Assembly: GCF_900113305.1 (NCBI RefSeq)
Contig: NZ_FOOW01000001.1
Location: 310,001-374,000, forward strand
Direction of reading: 5' to 3'
Length of the DNA stretch: 64,000 nucleotides
From: Prevotella sp. KH2C16
GTDB lineage: Bacteria > Bacteroidota > Bacteroidia > Bacteroidales > Bacteroidaceae
The translations under genes were made by a program, and so were the position numbers. Positions 1 to 8,145 of the stretch are shown here, piece by piece (position 1 is the first letter of the stretch; every line of letters begins with the position of its first letter). Below the pieces are notes generated by a model. It ran no database searches and had not been told where the DNA came from. It saw nothing but the letters and a program-made list of their open reading frames with translations.

Positions 1-1246
1 CGAGCAGGGTCGACTTGCCGCTTCCGCTCTGCCCCACCAATGCCACGGTCTTGCCCTTGGGGATGACGAGGTTGATGTCTTTCAGCACCCATTGCTGCTC
101 ATACTTGAACGAAACATGGCGAAACTCTATCTGGTGCTCGAAGTTTGCGATGTGTATGGGTTTTTCCGTTTCCTTGATTTCCACCTCCGCCTGGAGTATC
201 TTGTCGATGCGCTCCATGGAGGCCAGTCCCTTCGGGATGTTGTATCCGGCTCTCGAGAACTCCTTCAGGGGATTGATGATGGAATAGAGAATGGTCAGAT
301 AATAAATGAATACCGGTCCGCTGATCTGGTGGCTGCGCATGACCATGATGCCGCCGAACCATAGCACGATGACAATCATCAGCGTACCGAGGAACTCGCT
401 CATGGGGTGAGCGGCCTGCTGGCGTATCTGCACCCGCATCAAGTCGTTGCGGTAGGCCGAGTTGGTGCGGTCAAAGCGGTGGTTCATCTTGGTCTCTGCC
501 CCGAAGGCTTTGATGATGCGGAGGCCGCCGAGGGTCTCCTCCACCTGGCTCATCGTGTCGCTCCAGAGAGCCTGCGCCTTGATGGAGTTGGCTTTCAGCT
601 TTCTGCCCACGAAGCCCATGAACCATCCAAAGAGGGGCACGAAGAACAGGGTGAAGAGCGTAAGCTTCCAAGACACCAGCATGAGGGCTATGAAATAGGC
701 CACGATGAGTATCGGATTCTTGATGAGCATGTCGATCCAAGCCATGATGGAGTTCTCTATTTCCTGTACATCTCCGCTCATGCGGGCGATGATGTCGCCC
801 TTGCGCTCGTCGGAAAAGAATCCTATGTGCAGCGAGGTAATCTTGCGGTAGAGCAGGTTGCGGATATCGCGCACTACGCCCGTGCGTACCGGGATGATGA
901 ATGCCGACGACAGGAAGTAGGAACCGGTCTTGAGAAAGGTCATGAAAGTGAGTGCCAGCCCGATGATGAGGATGGTCGTTACGGGATTGGTAAGTTCTAT
1001 AAGTTGGCGCACATAGTAGTCGGCGTTGTTGCTCAGCACCTCGGTAAACTTGCCCGAACCCCATGCCATGAGCTGGGTGGCGGTAGCGTGTCCCTTCGTG
1101 TCAAACAGTATCTGCAGGATCGGGATGATGGCTGCGAACGAGAAGATGTTCAGCAATGCCGATATCAGGTTGAATACAATCGACCAGATCAGATACTTCT
1201 TGTAGGGCGGCACGAAGCGCCTGATGACTTGTAGGAATTCCTTCAT
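1..1246 (-). CDS. ABC exporter, fused permease-ATPase (MsbA/lipid-exporter type), 3' part missing
   Basis: About 415 codons are visible on the minus strand, starting at the ATG at 1246-1244 (MKEFLQVIRRFVPPYKKY) and running off the window edge. The first ~330 residues form a type I exporter transmembrane domain with hydrophobic helices and the intracellular-loop motif DIIARMSGDVQEIENS. The nucleotide-binding domain then begins (IEFRHVSFKYEQQWVLKDIN) and reaches the Walker A motif GQSGSGKST at the edge. The signature motif, Walker B and H-loop are outside the window. Half-transporters of this type dimerise in the inner membrane and flip lipids, LPS precursors or peptides; the substrate cannot be read from the sequence. 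A well-spaced promoter places its predicted transcription start almost on the ATG. The reading frame is intact as far as it goes. Confidence 0.9.
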   Translation of the reverse strand, partial: MKEFLQVIRRFVPPYKKYLIWSIVFNLISALLNIFSFAAIIPILQILFDTKGHATATQLMAWGSGKFTEVLSNNADYYVRQLIELTNPVTTILIIGLALTFMTFLKTGSYFLSSAFIIPVRTGVVRDIRNLLYRKITSLHIGFFSDERKGDIIARMSGDVQEIENSIMAWIDMLIKNPILIVAYFIALMLVSWKLTLFTLFFVPLFGWFMGFVGRKLKANSIKAQALWSDTMSQVEETLGGLRIIKAFGAETKMNHRFDRTNSAYRNDLMRVQIRQQAAHPMSEFLGTLMIVIVLWFGGIMVMRSHQISGPVFIYYLTILYSIINPLKEFSRAGYNIPKGLASMERIDKILQAEVEIKETEKPIHIANFEHQIEFRHVSFKYEQQWVLKDINLVIPKGKTVALVGQSGSGKSTLL

Positions 1247-1251
1247 GGCTG

Positions 1252-1283
1252 CAAAGATACATCTTTTATATAGGACAGCCAAA
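1252..1283 (-). promoter_or_regulatory. Bacteroidetes-type promoter of the ABC exporter
   Basis: On the minus strand TTTG lies at 1283-1280 and TATCTTTG at 1259-1252, separated by 20 bp, which fits the TTTG-N19-21-TAnnTTTG consensus. The start codon at 1246 lies only 5 bp past the -7 box, so the mRNA is predicted to be leaderless or nearly so. Confidence 0.7.
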
Positions 1284-1470
1284 TTATATGCCGATTTTTT
1301 CGCCTCCGTTTTTTCACGGGAAATGCTCTGAAAGTACGATTGGAAAGGCATGGAATCACAGCCAAGACACACGGCTTGCCTCCGGAAAGGTTTCTTGTGG
1401 GAGGCCTGAAAGTGGCTTGCGCCGTCGGCATCGGCTGTGGGCGGTAGGTCGAGGGGCTGCTTTCTGTGTT

Positions 1471-1533
1471 GTTACACGCCGTGTGTAACAGGATTACACA
1501 CGGCGTGTAACGCGATTACACACGGCTTGTAAC
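1471..1533. repeat. Triple 22-bp-phased palindrome, family B, copy 1
   Basis: Three 17-bp near-palindromes of the form TTACAc..gtGTAA lie at 1472-1488, 1494-1510 and 1516-1532, with 5-bp spacers. Their centres are at 1480, 1502 and 1524, exactly 22 bp apart. The first unit reads GCCGT in its centre and the next two are inverted. It sits downstream of miaB and upstream of the ABC exporter promoter. The flank GGCTGCTTTCTG at 1455-1466 resembles the flanks of other copies. Confidence 0.9.
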
Positions 1534-1566
1534 CATGGTGGGGGTACCCTTTGCTTTTTTTAAATG

Positions 1567-1579
1567 CCGCCATCGGCGG
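1567..1579 (-). terminator. Possible weak terminator hairpin after miaB
   Basis: CCGCC-ATC-GGCGG forms a short perfect stem 28-40 bp past the miaB stop. On the minus strand it is followed by CATTTAAAAA, not a proper U-run, so this is only a weak candidate. Confidence 0.3.
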
Positions 1580-1606
1580 AATTGTTTATGGGGAAAGGCG
1601 GAGGAA

Positions 1607-2941
1607 TTAACGGTTTACCTCCTCGCCGAAGAGCGTTGCGCTGGTGCTTCCCGTAATCCTCACGCGCACGGTCTCGCCGATGTGGTGGTTGCCGCGGTCG
1701 ATGATTACGGCCTTGTTTTGTGGCGTGCGCCCCATTAATTGCTGGCGGCTCCGCTTCGAGAAGCCCTCGATGAGGACATCAAACTCCTTGCCCTCGTCCT
1801 TCTTGTTCTGCTCCGCGCTCACCTCGGTCTGCAGGTGGATGAGCTCGTTGAGCCGCCTCACCTTCACCTCCTCGGGCACATTGTCGGGCAGATGCTTGGC
1901 CGCATAGGTGCCCGGACGCTCGGAATACTTGAACATGAAGGCGCTGTCGAAGCCTACCTCGCGGACGAGCGAGAGCGTCAGTTGCTGGTCTTCCTCCGTC
2001 TCGTCGTGGTAGCCCACGAAGATATCGGTCGTGATGCCGCAGTCGGGAATGATTCGCCGGATGGCGGCAATCTTGTTCAGGTAGTCCTCACGGGTGTATT
2101 TGCGGTTCATCAGGCGTAGTATCTTGTCGCTTCCGCTCTGTGCCGGGAAGTGGATGTGGTGGCAGAGGTTAGGTTCCTCGGCTATGGCGTGGAGGATGTC
2201 CTCGGTCATATCCTCAGGATTGGAGGTGGTGAAGCGCACGCGCATGGCAGGCACGGCCTGTGCCACCTTGCGCAGGAGCTGGGCAAAGGAGGTGCCGTTC
2301 TCGGGGCGTTTGCCGTTGGGGAGCAGGCCGTAGGAGTTCACATTCTGGCCCAGCAGGGTAACTTCCTTGAAGCCTTTCTGCTCCAGATCCTTCACTTCCC
2401 GCAGGATGCTCTCTACATCGCGACTGCGCTCGCGACCACGGGTGAACGGTACGATGCAGTAGTGGCAGAAGTTGTTGCAGCCGCGCATGATGCTCACGAA
2501 ACCGCTCACATGGCTTGCCCCGATGCGCTGCGGCACGATGTCGCGATAGGTCTCGGTGGTGGAGAGCTCGATATTCATGGCATTGTGGCCGTTTTCACAC
2601 TGCGCGATCATGTCGGGCAGGTTGAGATAAGAGTCAGGGCCGCATACCAGGTTGGCATAGTGGTGCTGTATGAGGTCGTCCTTCACGCGCTCTGCCATGC
2701 AGCCCAGGACGCCGAGGATGACCTTGCGCCCCTTCTTCTGCTCCGCATGGAGAGTGTCGAGGCGGTGATAGATCTTGTTCTCCGCGTTCTCGCGCACCGA
2801 ACAGGTGTTCATGAAAATGGCGTCGGCATCGGCCTCGTTCTCGCACAATTCGTAGCCGGCCATGCCCATCACGGAGGCCACGACCTCGCTGTCGGCCACA
2901 TTCATCTGGCATCCATAGGTTTCTATATACAGTTTCTTCAT
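1607..2941 (-). CDS. miaB: tRNA-2-methylthio-N6-dimethylallyladenosine synthase MiaB
   Basis: This 444-residue radical-SAM methylthiotransferase adds the 2-methylthio group to i6A37 of tRNAs reading UNN codons. The N-terminal UPF0004 domain has its three cluster cysteines in YGCQMN (C11), NTCSVRE and LGCMAE. The radical-SAM motif CxxxCxxC follows as CNNFCHYC near residue 155. A C-terminal TRAM domain ends the protein (FDVLIEGFSKRS to ATLFGEEV). Length is normal for MiaB; the QNVNSYG motif favours MiaB over RimO or MtaB. The start ATG at 2941 overlaps the stop of the upstream PAP2 gene by 4 bp (ATGA), so the genes can be translationally coupled. A promoter-like sequence inside the PAP2 gene could also drive miaB alone. 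Confidence 0.96.
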   Translation of the reverse strand: MKKLYIETYGCQMNVADSEVVASVMGMAGYELCENEADADAIFMNTCSVRENAENKIYHRLDTLHAEQKKGRKVILGVLGCMAERVKDDLIQHHYANLVCGPDSYLNLPDMIAQCENGHNAMNIELSTTETYRDIVPQRIGASHVSGFVSIMRGCNNFCHYCIVPFTRGRERSRDVESILREVKDLEQKGFKEVTLLGQNVNSYGLLPNGKRPENGTSFAQLLRKVAQAVPAMRVRFTTSNPEDMTEDILHAIAEEPNLCHHIHFPAQSGSDKILRLMNRKYTREDYLNKIAAIRRIIPDCGITTDIFVGYHDETEEDQQLTLSLVREVGFDSAFMFKYSERPGTYAAKHLPDNVPEEVKVRRLNELIHLQTEVSAEQNKKDEGKEFDVLIEGFSKRSRQQLMGRTPQNKAVIIDRGNHHIGETVRVRITGSTSATLFGEEVNR

Positions 2942-3933
2942 TTCCTTCTCTTTCTCTTGCTTGGGGGTGCAAATGTACTCATTTTATTTGAAACGGCCAA
3001 CAGACCGTAGAAGAAAGCCGCTCCCGTGAAGAATCCTGCTATGGCATCGACGGCGTAGTGGGCTTGGATGTAGACCGTGGCAAGGCACAGGAGGAAGTAT
3101 ACGGGCAGCACGATGAAGAAGAGCGACTTGCTCTCTGTTCTTAGGATGAGCAGCATGCAGACGGTGGCCACGCCCACATGCGAGCTGGGAAAGGCGGCCG
3201 TGGGCCTTTCGCCGGCCTGCTTGGCGGTCTCCACGAGCTGATAGAACACGCCGTGGGTGTAGCCCGGAGAAGGCAGGCAGTCGGTGTGCTGGTTGAAATA
3301 GTCTCCCACGGAGGGGAACGCACCCTTGGCAATCTGGTCGATGCCTACGGCCTTGTAGTAGAAGGTGGGCCCCACCACAGGCAGCAGGTCGAAGATAATG
3401 TAGAAGAGGAAGAACGAGCCCATGATGATGAACACGCACTTCTGGAACTCGTCATGACGGCGGAAGAAATACCACAGGGCCACCAGCGCGATGATGAAAT
3501 AATACATTGAGTAGCCCATGTCCATCAACTCGCTCACGACGGGCGACGGCAATGCCTTGGCGAAAAGCAGGGCAGGCTGGAAGCCGAAGAGAGCCTGGTC
3601 GGCTGCGGCAAACCAATGGTCGAGGTTGGGGAAGATGCGGTTGATTTCGTAGGTGTCGGGATACCATACGCTCAGGAGTGCCATCTGGGGCAGCACCCGC
3701 AGGAATTCTGTAAACCTGCAGGGCACGAGCCGGTAGACAATCCACAGCGCGGCGGTCATAGCGAGGATGCGTATGCGCCCCGTGATCATCGACTCCGGGT
3801 TTTCCAACTTCGTGTAGGCGAAGAAGACGAAGGCGAGGGTAAGCAGGAGATAGGCGATGACCACCCACTCGAAAGGATAGAGTCCCTTGCGGGGATTCTG
3901 CTCTATTTTGAAGAAATTCATATTTAAAGCCAT
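2938..3933 (-). CDS. PAP2-superfamily membrane phosphatase/phosphotransferase (inositol phosphorylceramide synthase-like)
   Basis: A 331-residue integral membrane protein with about six to eight hydrophobic segments. The PAP2 signature is recognisable in the C-terminal half: ERPTAAFPSSHVG corresponds to motif C2 (histidine of SSH), and AHYAVDAIAGFFTG to motif C3 (catalytic His and Asp). The canonical SR of motif C3 is replaced, as is common in the AUR1/IPC-synthase-like branch (PAP2_3). Such enzymes transfer or hydrolyse phospho-headgroups of lipids at the membrane; Bacteroidetes use one branch to make ceramide phosphoinositol. The gene overlaps the upstream SDR gene by 10 bp and miaB by 4 bp, so all three may be one transcript. 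A generic undecaprenyl-diphosphate or phosphatidate phosphatase is the alternative reading. Confidence 0.75.
   Translation of the reverse strand: MALNMNFFKIEQNPRKGLYPFEWVVIAYLLLTLAFVFFAYTKLENPESMITGRIRILAMTAALWIVYRLVPCRFTEFLRVLPQMALLSVWYPDTYEINRIFPNLDHWFAAADQALFGFQPALLFAKALPSPVVSELMDMGYSMYYFIIALVALWYFFRRHDEFQKCVFIIMGSFFLFYIIFDLLPVVGPTFYYKAVGIDQIAKGAFPSVGDYFNQHTDCLPSPGYTHGVFYQLVETAKQAGERPTAAFPSSHVGVATVCMLLILRTESKSLFFIVLPVYFLLCLATVYIQAHYAVDAIAGFFTGAAFFYGLLAVSNKMSTFAPPSKRKRRK
2970..3000 (-). promoter_or_regulatory. Possible internal promoter for miaB
   Basis: The minus strand reads TACATTTG at 2977-2970, matching TAnnTTTG, with a partial -33 element (GTTG, 3001-2998) 20 bp upstream. It lies within the 3' end of the PAP2 coding region. 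Confidence 0.4.
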
Positions 3934-4919
3934 TGGTTTTCCTTATACCACTTGATGGCAAGATGCGTTCCCTCCTTCAGGTCGAAGCGAGGTTTATAGC
4001 CGAGCTCGTCCACGGCGGGCTCGATGTCGCACCGCCAGTTGCGCTGGCGCAGGATGTTATACTTGTCGTTGTTGAGGGCAGAGATTTTTCCCGTGCGCCT
4101 CGCGATGAGTTCCCCGAAGTAGGTTACGATGCGCAGTACCCATACCGGTGCCTTGACGCGTATCCACCACGGACGGCCGAGCTCTTCGCGGATGTAGTTG
4201 CTGAAGGTGGACGACTGGTAGACCTTTCCGTCGCTCAGGAAATACTTGCGGCCGTTCATGCCGCGGTCGAGGGCGAGGAATACGGCCTGCACCACATCTT
4301 TCACATAGACGAAAGTGATGTCCTGGCGCCTGAAGCCGACGCTGAAGTCGGTGTGCGCCTTTATCGATTTCGCCATGAGGAAATAGTCTTTCTCCCGCGG
4401 GCCGTACACTCCCGTGGGTCGCAGGATGATGTAGGGAAAGCTGCTGCCGATGGAGTCGAGGAACCGTTCGGCCTCGAGTTTGCTCTTCCCGTATGCCGTA
4501 TTCGGCCTCGGAATGTCGTGTTCGGTGATTTCCTGATAGGGCTGTCGCTCCTTGATAGCCCCGAAGACGGAGAGCGAACTCAGGTAGACGAATCGCCTGA
4601 TGGGCATCTGCAGGGCGATGAGCGCCTCTGCGAGGTTCTTCGTTCCCTCGTAGTTTATCTTGTAGAAGTTGGTAGGGTCCAGGCATTTCGTGGTTCCCGC
4701 GGCATGCACGATGTAGTCGAACTCATGGCCTTTGAGCTGCTCTTCGAGCCGCTGTCGGGAAGAGAAGTCGAGCTCGATGAAATGGATGCGCCCGTCTTGC
4801 AGGTACTGCCTGGAGGAAGTCTTCCTGACGGCGGCCCATGTCTCGAAGCCCTGCTTGAGGGCTTCCTCCACGATGAAGCTTCCGATGAAGCCGCTGGCAC
4901 CCGTGATAAGTATCTTCAT
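3924..4919 (-). CDS. NAD(P)-dependent extended SDR (epimerase/dehydratase/reductase family)
   Basis: A 331-residue soluble extended short-chain dehydrogenase. The Rossmann dinucleotide motif ITGASGFIGSFI lies at residues 4-15. A conserved acidic residue follows (IELDF) and the catalytic dyad is YGKSK (YxxxK) near residue 143. The substrate domain has PTGVYGPREKDYFLMAKSI, typical of NAD-dependent epimerases and 3-beta-HSD-like reductases. It overlaps the PAP2-like gene by 10 bp, so the two probably act on the same membrane lipid or glycolipid. A sugar-nucleotide epimerase is the default reading; a role in sphingolipid base reduction is a hypothesis from the neighbour. A promoter-like sequence lies 29-60 bp upstream. 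Confidence 0.8.
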   Translation of the reverse strand: MKILITGASGFIGSFIVEEALKQGFETWAAVRKTSSRQYLQDGRIHFIELDFSSRQRLEEQLKGHEFDYIVHAAGTTKCLDPTNFYKINYEGTKNLAEALIALQMPIRRFVYLSSLSVFGAIKERQPYQEITEHDIPRPNTAYGKSKLEAERFLDSIGSSFPYIILRPTGVYGPREKDYFLMAKSIKAHTDFSVGFRRQDITFVYVKDVVQAVFLALDRGMNGRKYFLSDGKVYQSSTFSNYIREELGRPWWIRVKAPVWVLRIVTYFGELIARRTGKISALNNDKYNILRQRNWRCDIEPAVDELGYKPRFDLKEGTHLAIKWYKENQWL

Positions 4920-4947
4920 TCCTTTTCCTTGAAAATGATTTCCGCTG

Positions 4948-4979
4948 CAAAGTTACTCCAAAAAAGCGGAGTGCGCAAG
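4948..4979 (-). promoter_or_regulatory. Promoter of the SDR-PAP2-miaB group
   Basis: The minus strand reads TAACTTTG at 4955-4948 (TAnnTTTG) with CTTG 20 bp further upstream (4979-4976). The predicted leader is about 24 nt. Confidence 0.55.
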
Positions 4980-5037
4980 CGCAGGTGGGTAATTTTATTG
5001 TTTTTTCAAGAAAATCAGTCTCTTAGGGATGGCAGGA

Positions 5038-5164
5038 CGGGCGGCGGCTTCCCATATTCCTTTTAACGGCTTCCAGCCTGACAAAATCGCCGATTTTGTC
5101 CCATGATTTCGGCGATTTCGTCGAACAATCTCGCCGATTTTGTCAACAAGGAAGCCGCCGCCCG
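5038..5164. repeat. 15-bp perfect inverted repeat enclosing family A copy 1
   Basis: The 15-bp arm CGGGCGGCGGCTTCC at 5038-5052 is exactly complementary to GGAAGCCGCCGCCCG at 5150-5164. The arms bracket the triple-palindrome core at 5080-5144. As RNA or extruded DNA the whole 127 bp could fold as one stem with the three units inside its loop. Confidence 0.85.
5080..5144 (+). repeat. Triple 22-bp-phased palindrome, family A, copy 1 (forward)
   Basis: Unit 1 (5080-5100) is a perfect palindrome with arms GACAAAATCG and CGATTTTGTC around one central C. Units 2 and 3 are degenerate versions. The TCGCCGA/TCGGCGA cores are centred at 5090, 5112 and 5134, exactly 22 bp apart, and alternate in orientation. 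The copy lies between the divergent promoters of the SDR gene and the small membrane protein. Confidence 0.92.
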
Positions 5165-5320
5165 TTTTCCTCCCGGCAGACAGTCGCATCGATGCCAGTA
5201 GGCCTTAGTTTCTCTTTTCATGGTTTTTTTGTTAGGATCTGATAATAGGTGCCAAGCCCCGAGGTGGTTGATAAATGTTATTTTTTTGTGTATTTTTTTA
5301 CAGGTAATAGCTTTTTTTAG

Positions 5321-5328
5321 TATATTTG
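5321..5328 (+). promoter_or_regulatory. -7 element for the small membrane protein
   Basis: TATATTTG matches TAnnTTTG exactly; only a partial -33 (TTTA at 5297-5300) is present. The predicted leader is about 60 nt. Confidence 0.5.
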
Positions 5329-5395
5329 TATCGTTATAGAATGCCGATGATCTATCAACCGAACTCTAAATATTACTTTTAAATAAGGAAAAACG

Positions 5396-5620
5396 ATGAT
5401 GATGCTCCTGAAAATACTGGGTTATATCCTGATGATTATCCTAGAATTGGTTTATGCATACATAATTATTGGGGTGGCAAAGAATGTTTGGACAGGCATA
5501 AAAGAGAAGTCCAGCTTCATGATAGTTTGGAATTCGGTAGTGCTGATTCTGTGTTTTGCAGTTTTTGTTTGGCTCTTCCATCCCCATATGCTGGAAGACC
5601 TCTTCGGGTGGAAGGTGTGA
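5396..5620 (+). CDS. Small two-helix membrane protein, function unknown
   Basis: A 74-residue protein not recognised as a known family. Two hydrophobic stretches are clear: residues ~4-28 (LKILGYILMIILELVYAYII) and ~43-62 (MIVWNSVVLILCFAVFVWLF). A short charged loop (KNVWTGIKEKS) separates them, so both termini are on the same side of the membrane. It stands alone between a promoter-like TATATTTG and a strong hairpin terminator, which supports a real monocistronic gene. Three consecutive ATG codons open the frame (ATGATGATG); the first is used here. Confidence 0.6.
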   Translation: MMMLLKILGYILMIILELVYAYIIIGVAKNVWTGIKEKSSFMIVWNSVVLILCFAVFVWLFHPHMLEDLFGWKV

Positions 5621-5655
5621 TTTTGTGTGGAAACAGACTTCTGAATAAACAGTAA

Positions 5656-5691
5656 GCGATGCCAGGGCCGTATGCCCGAGGCATCGCTTTT
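5656..5691 (+). terminator. Intrinsic terminator of the small membrane protein gene
   Basis: The stem GCGATGCC (5656-5663) / GGCATCGC (5680-5687) is perfect over 8 bp and is followed by TTTT. It lies 36 nt past the stop. Confidence 0.8.
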
Positions 5692-5847
5692 CGTGCGGGG
5701 AGGGCTCTCCGCATCTCTTCTTGTTAGCCTCTTGTTGTCGGAAAAATACTTCTTGGATGCAAATTTCTATAAATAATATGGATAAAATTGTCTTTTCTCA
5801 AATTATTTTAGTTAATTTGCAGCCGAACCAAAAAACATATTATCATT

Positions 5848-8130
5848 ATGGGAAAAGAAACAAAAGGGGGAAAGCGCGTTACGAAGCGCCAGCTGGGCGA
5901 GCAGCTCGAGGCGTTTTTCTCCTCGCAACCGGATAAATCATTCTCGTTAAAGTACATCTTCAAAGCCCTCCATCTTAACACACATCCGGCAAAGATGCTG
6001 GCCATCGACACGATGGAGGAAATGGCGTGGGACGACTTCCTGACCAAGGTTTCGGACACTTCCTATCAGCTGAACACGAAAGGACAGGTGCAGGAAGGCC
6101 GCTTCATACGCAAGTCGAACGGGAAAAACTCATTTATTCCCGACGGTGGCGGCACACCTATTTTCGTCTCGGAACGCAACTCGATGTCGGCCTTGACGGG
6201 CGACCGGGTCAAGGTTTCGTTCATGGCGCGCCGTGCCAAGCATATCAAGGAGGCGCAGGTGATAGAAATCCTGTCGAGGAAGAAGGATACTTTCGTGGGT
6301 CGGCTGCGGGTGGACAGGGACATCGCGTTCCTCGTAACGAACGAGGCTCTCTTTACCCATGACATCCTCGTGCCGAAGAAAAAGCTGAAAGGAGGCAAGA
6401 CCGACGATAAGGCCGTGGTGCGGATTACGCAGTGGCCGGACGCCGATCACAAGAATCTGGTGGGTGAAGTAATAGATGTCCTTGGCCAGATGGGCGATAA
6501 CGACACCGAAATGAACACCATTCTGGCTCAGTACGGGCTGCCCTACAGGTATCCGAAGGCCGTGGAGAAAGCCGCCGACGGGATTTCCGGTGAGATTACC
6601 GAGCAGGACCTGAAGGAGCGGGAAGACTATCGCAGCGTGTGGACTTGTACCATCGACCCCGCCGATGCCAAGGACTTCGACGACGCGCTGAGCATCAAGA
6701 AGATTAGGAAAGGCCTCTGGGAGGTGGGCGTGCATATCGCAGATGTGTCGCACTATGTAAAGGAGGGCGACATCATCGACCGTGAAGCCCAGAAACGCGC
6801 CACCTCGATATATCTGGTAGACCGCACCATTCCGATGCTTCCCGAGCGTCTCTGCAACTTCGTGTGTTCGCTGCGTCCCGACGAGGACAAGCTCTGCTAC
6901 AGCGTCATCTTCGATATGAACGATGAGGCCGAAGTGCTCAAGTATCGCATCGTGCATACCATTATCCGCTCCAACCGCCGCTATGCCTATGAGGAAGCAC
7001 AGCAGCTATTGGAGCAGAACGGCGTGGTGGACGGCACGGGAGAGCCTGCGCCGAACCCCGGAAAGGCCGGCTATAAGGGCGAGTATGCCGAGGAAATCAT
7101 CACCCTCGACCGCCTCGCGAAGAAGCTGCGGGCGCAACGGTTCAAGAGCGGAAGCGTGAAATTCGACTCCGAGGAGCTTCACTTCGATGTCGATGATAAG
7201 GGGAAGCCCATCCGTTGCTATTTCAAGCGATCAAAAGATGCCAATAAACTTATCGAGGAATTTATGCTGCTGGCCAACAAGACGGTGGCGGAAAGTGTGG
7301 GAAAGACCGTCAGGGGCAAGAAAGCCAAGGTGCTGCCTTACCGCATTCACGACAATCCAGACCCCCAGAAGATGGAAACCTTGCGGGAATATGTCGTCAG
7401 GTTCGGCTATAAAGTGAAGACCGACGGCACTAAGGGGGCAATAGCAAAGTCTATCAACAAGCTCATGGACGACTGCGAGGGCCGCCCGGAGCAGAAGCTT
7501 GTGCAGACGGTGGCTCTCCGGGCCATGATGAAAGCCAAGTATTCCGTGCACAATATCGGGCACTTCGGACTGGCCTTTGATTACTATACCCACTTCACGA
7601 GCCCGATTCGCCGCTATCCCGACACGATGGTGCACCGACTTCTCACCCGCTATGCAGAGGGCGGCCGCTCCGTCAGCGAGAAGCATTACGAAGAGCTTTG
7701 TGAGCATTGTTCTGACATGGAGCAGGTTGCCCAGAACGCCGAACGCGACTCCATCAAGTATAAGATGGTGGAGTTTATGGGCGAGCATATCGGTGAAGAG
7801 TACGACGCTCATATCAGCGGGGTTACGGCTTATGGCATCTATGCCGAGATAGACGAGAACCATTGCGAGGGCATGATACCGATGCGAGACCTCGACGATG
7901 ACTACTATGAGTTCGACGAACGCAACTTCTGTCTGGTGGGCCGGCGGCATCATCATCGCTATCAGTTGGGCGATGCGGTCCGCATCCTTGTGGCAAAGGC
8001 GGATCTTGAGAAGCGGCAGCTCGACTTTACGATAGCCGGGAACAAGAGTGCGGAGAACCGTAATCGGCAAGAGAGCAGGCCGCCCTTCTCCAAAGAGAAG
8101 TCTTCGAGGAGAAACCGTCGGCGCAGATAG
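5848..8130 (+). CDS. rnr: Ribonuclease R, 3'-5' exoribonuclease
   Basis: A 760-residue RNase II/R-family enzyme that degrades structured RNA processively from the 3' end. Domain order fits RNase R: an N-terminal winged-helix region (~1-75), cold-shock/OB domains (~85-240), the catalytic RNB domain with TIDPADAKDFDDALSI near residues 266-281 (metal-binding Asp cluster), and a C-terminal S1 domain (~650-725, YDAHISGVTAYGIYAEI). The end is a basic tail (KEKSSRRNRRRR), as in E. coli RNase R. The RNB signature HFTSPIRRYPD is present near residue 588. The ATG at 5848 follows an AT-rich leader; TTAATTTG at 5813-5820 is an imperfect -7 element. The HlyIII-like gene follows after about 15 bp and may be co-transcribed. 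Confidence 0.96.
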   Translation: MGKETKGGKRVTKRQLGEQLEAFFSSQPDKSFSLKYIFKALHLNTHPAKMLAIDTMEEMAWDDFLTKVSDTSYQLNTKGQVQEGRFIRKSNGKNSFIPDGGGTPIFVSERNSMSALTGDRVKVSFMARRAKHIKEAQVIEILSRKKDTFVGRLRVDRDIAFLVTNEALFTHDILVPKKKLKGGKTDDKAVVRITQWPDADHKNLVGEVIDVLGQMGDNDTEMNTILAQYGLPYRYPKAVEKAADGISGEITEQDLKEREDYRSVWTCTIDPADAKDFDDALSIKKIRKGLWEVGVHIADVSHYVKEGDIIDREAQKRATSIYLVDRTIPMLPERLCNFVCSLRPDEDKLCYSVIFDMNDEAEVLKYRIVHTIIRSNRRYAYEEAQQLLEQNGVVDGTGEPAPNPGKAGYKGEYAEEIITLDRLAKKLRAQRFKSGSVKFDSEELHFDVDDKGKPIRCYFKRSKDANKLIEEFMLLANKTVAESVGKTVRGKKAKVLPYRIHDNPDPQKMETLREYVVRFGYKVKTDGTKGAIAKSINKLMDDCEGRPEQKLVQTVALRAMMKAKYSVHNIGHFGLAFDYYTHFTSPIRRYPDTMVHRLLTRYAEGGRSVSEKHYEELCEHCSDMEQVAQNAERDSIKYKMVEFMGEHIGEEYDAHISGVTAYGIYAEIDENHCEGMIPMRDLDDDYYEFDERNFCLVGRRHHHRYQLGDAVRILVAKADLEKRQLDFTIAGNKSAENRNRQESRPPFSKEKSSRRNRRRR

Positions 8131-8145
8131 CAGTCATTGGAAGGA

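Noticed and set aside
407..1234. Long plus-strand reading frame opposite the ABC exporter
   Set aside because: It is antisense to a clear ABC permease-ATPase and its translation is His/Glu-rich without any family motif; a G+C-driven shadow.
3933..5066. 377-codon plus-strand frame opposite the SDR gene
   Set aside because: The minus strand encodes a complete SDR with all motifs; the antisense product shows no domain.
5080..5144. CRISPR array
   Set aside because: The repeated units are palindromic and nearly contiguous, without unique spacers, and no cas gene is present.
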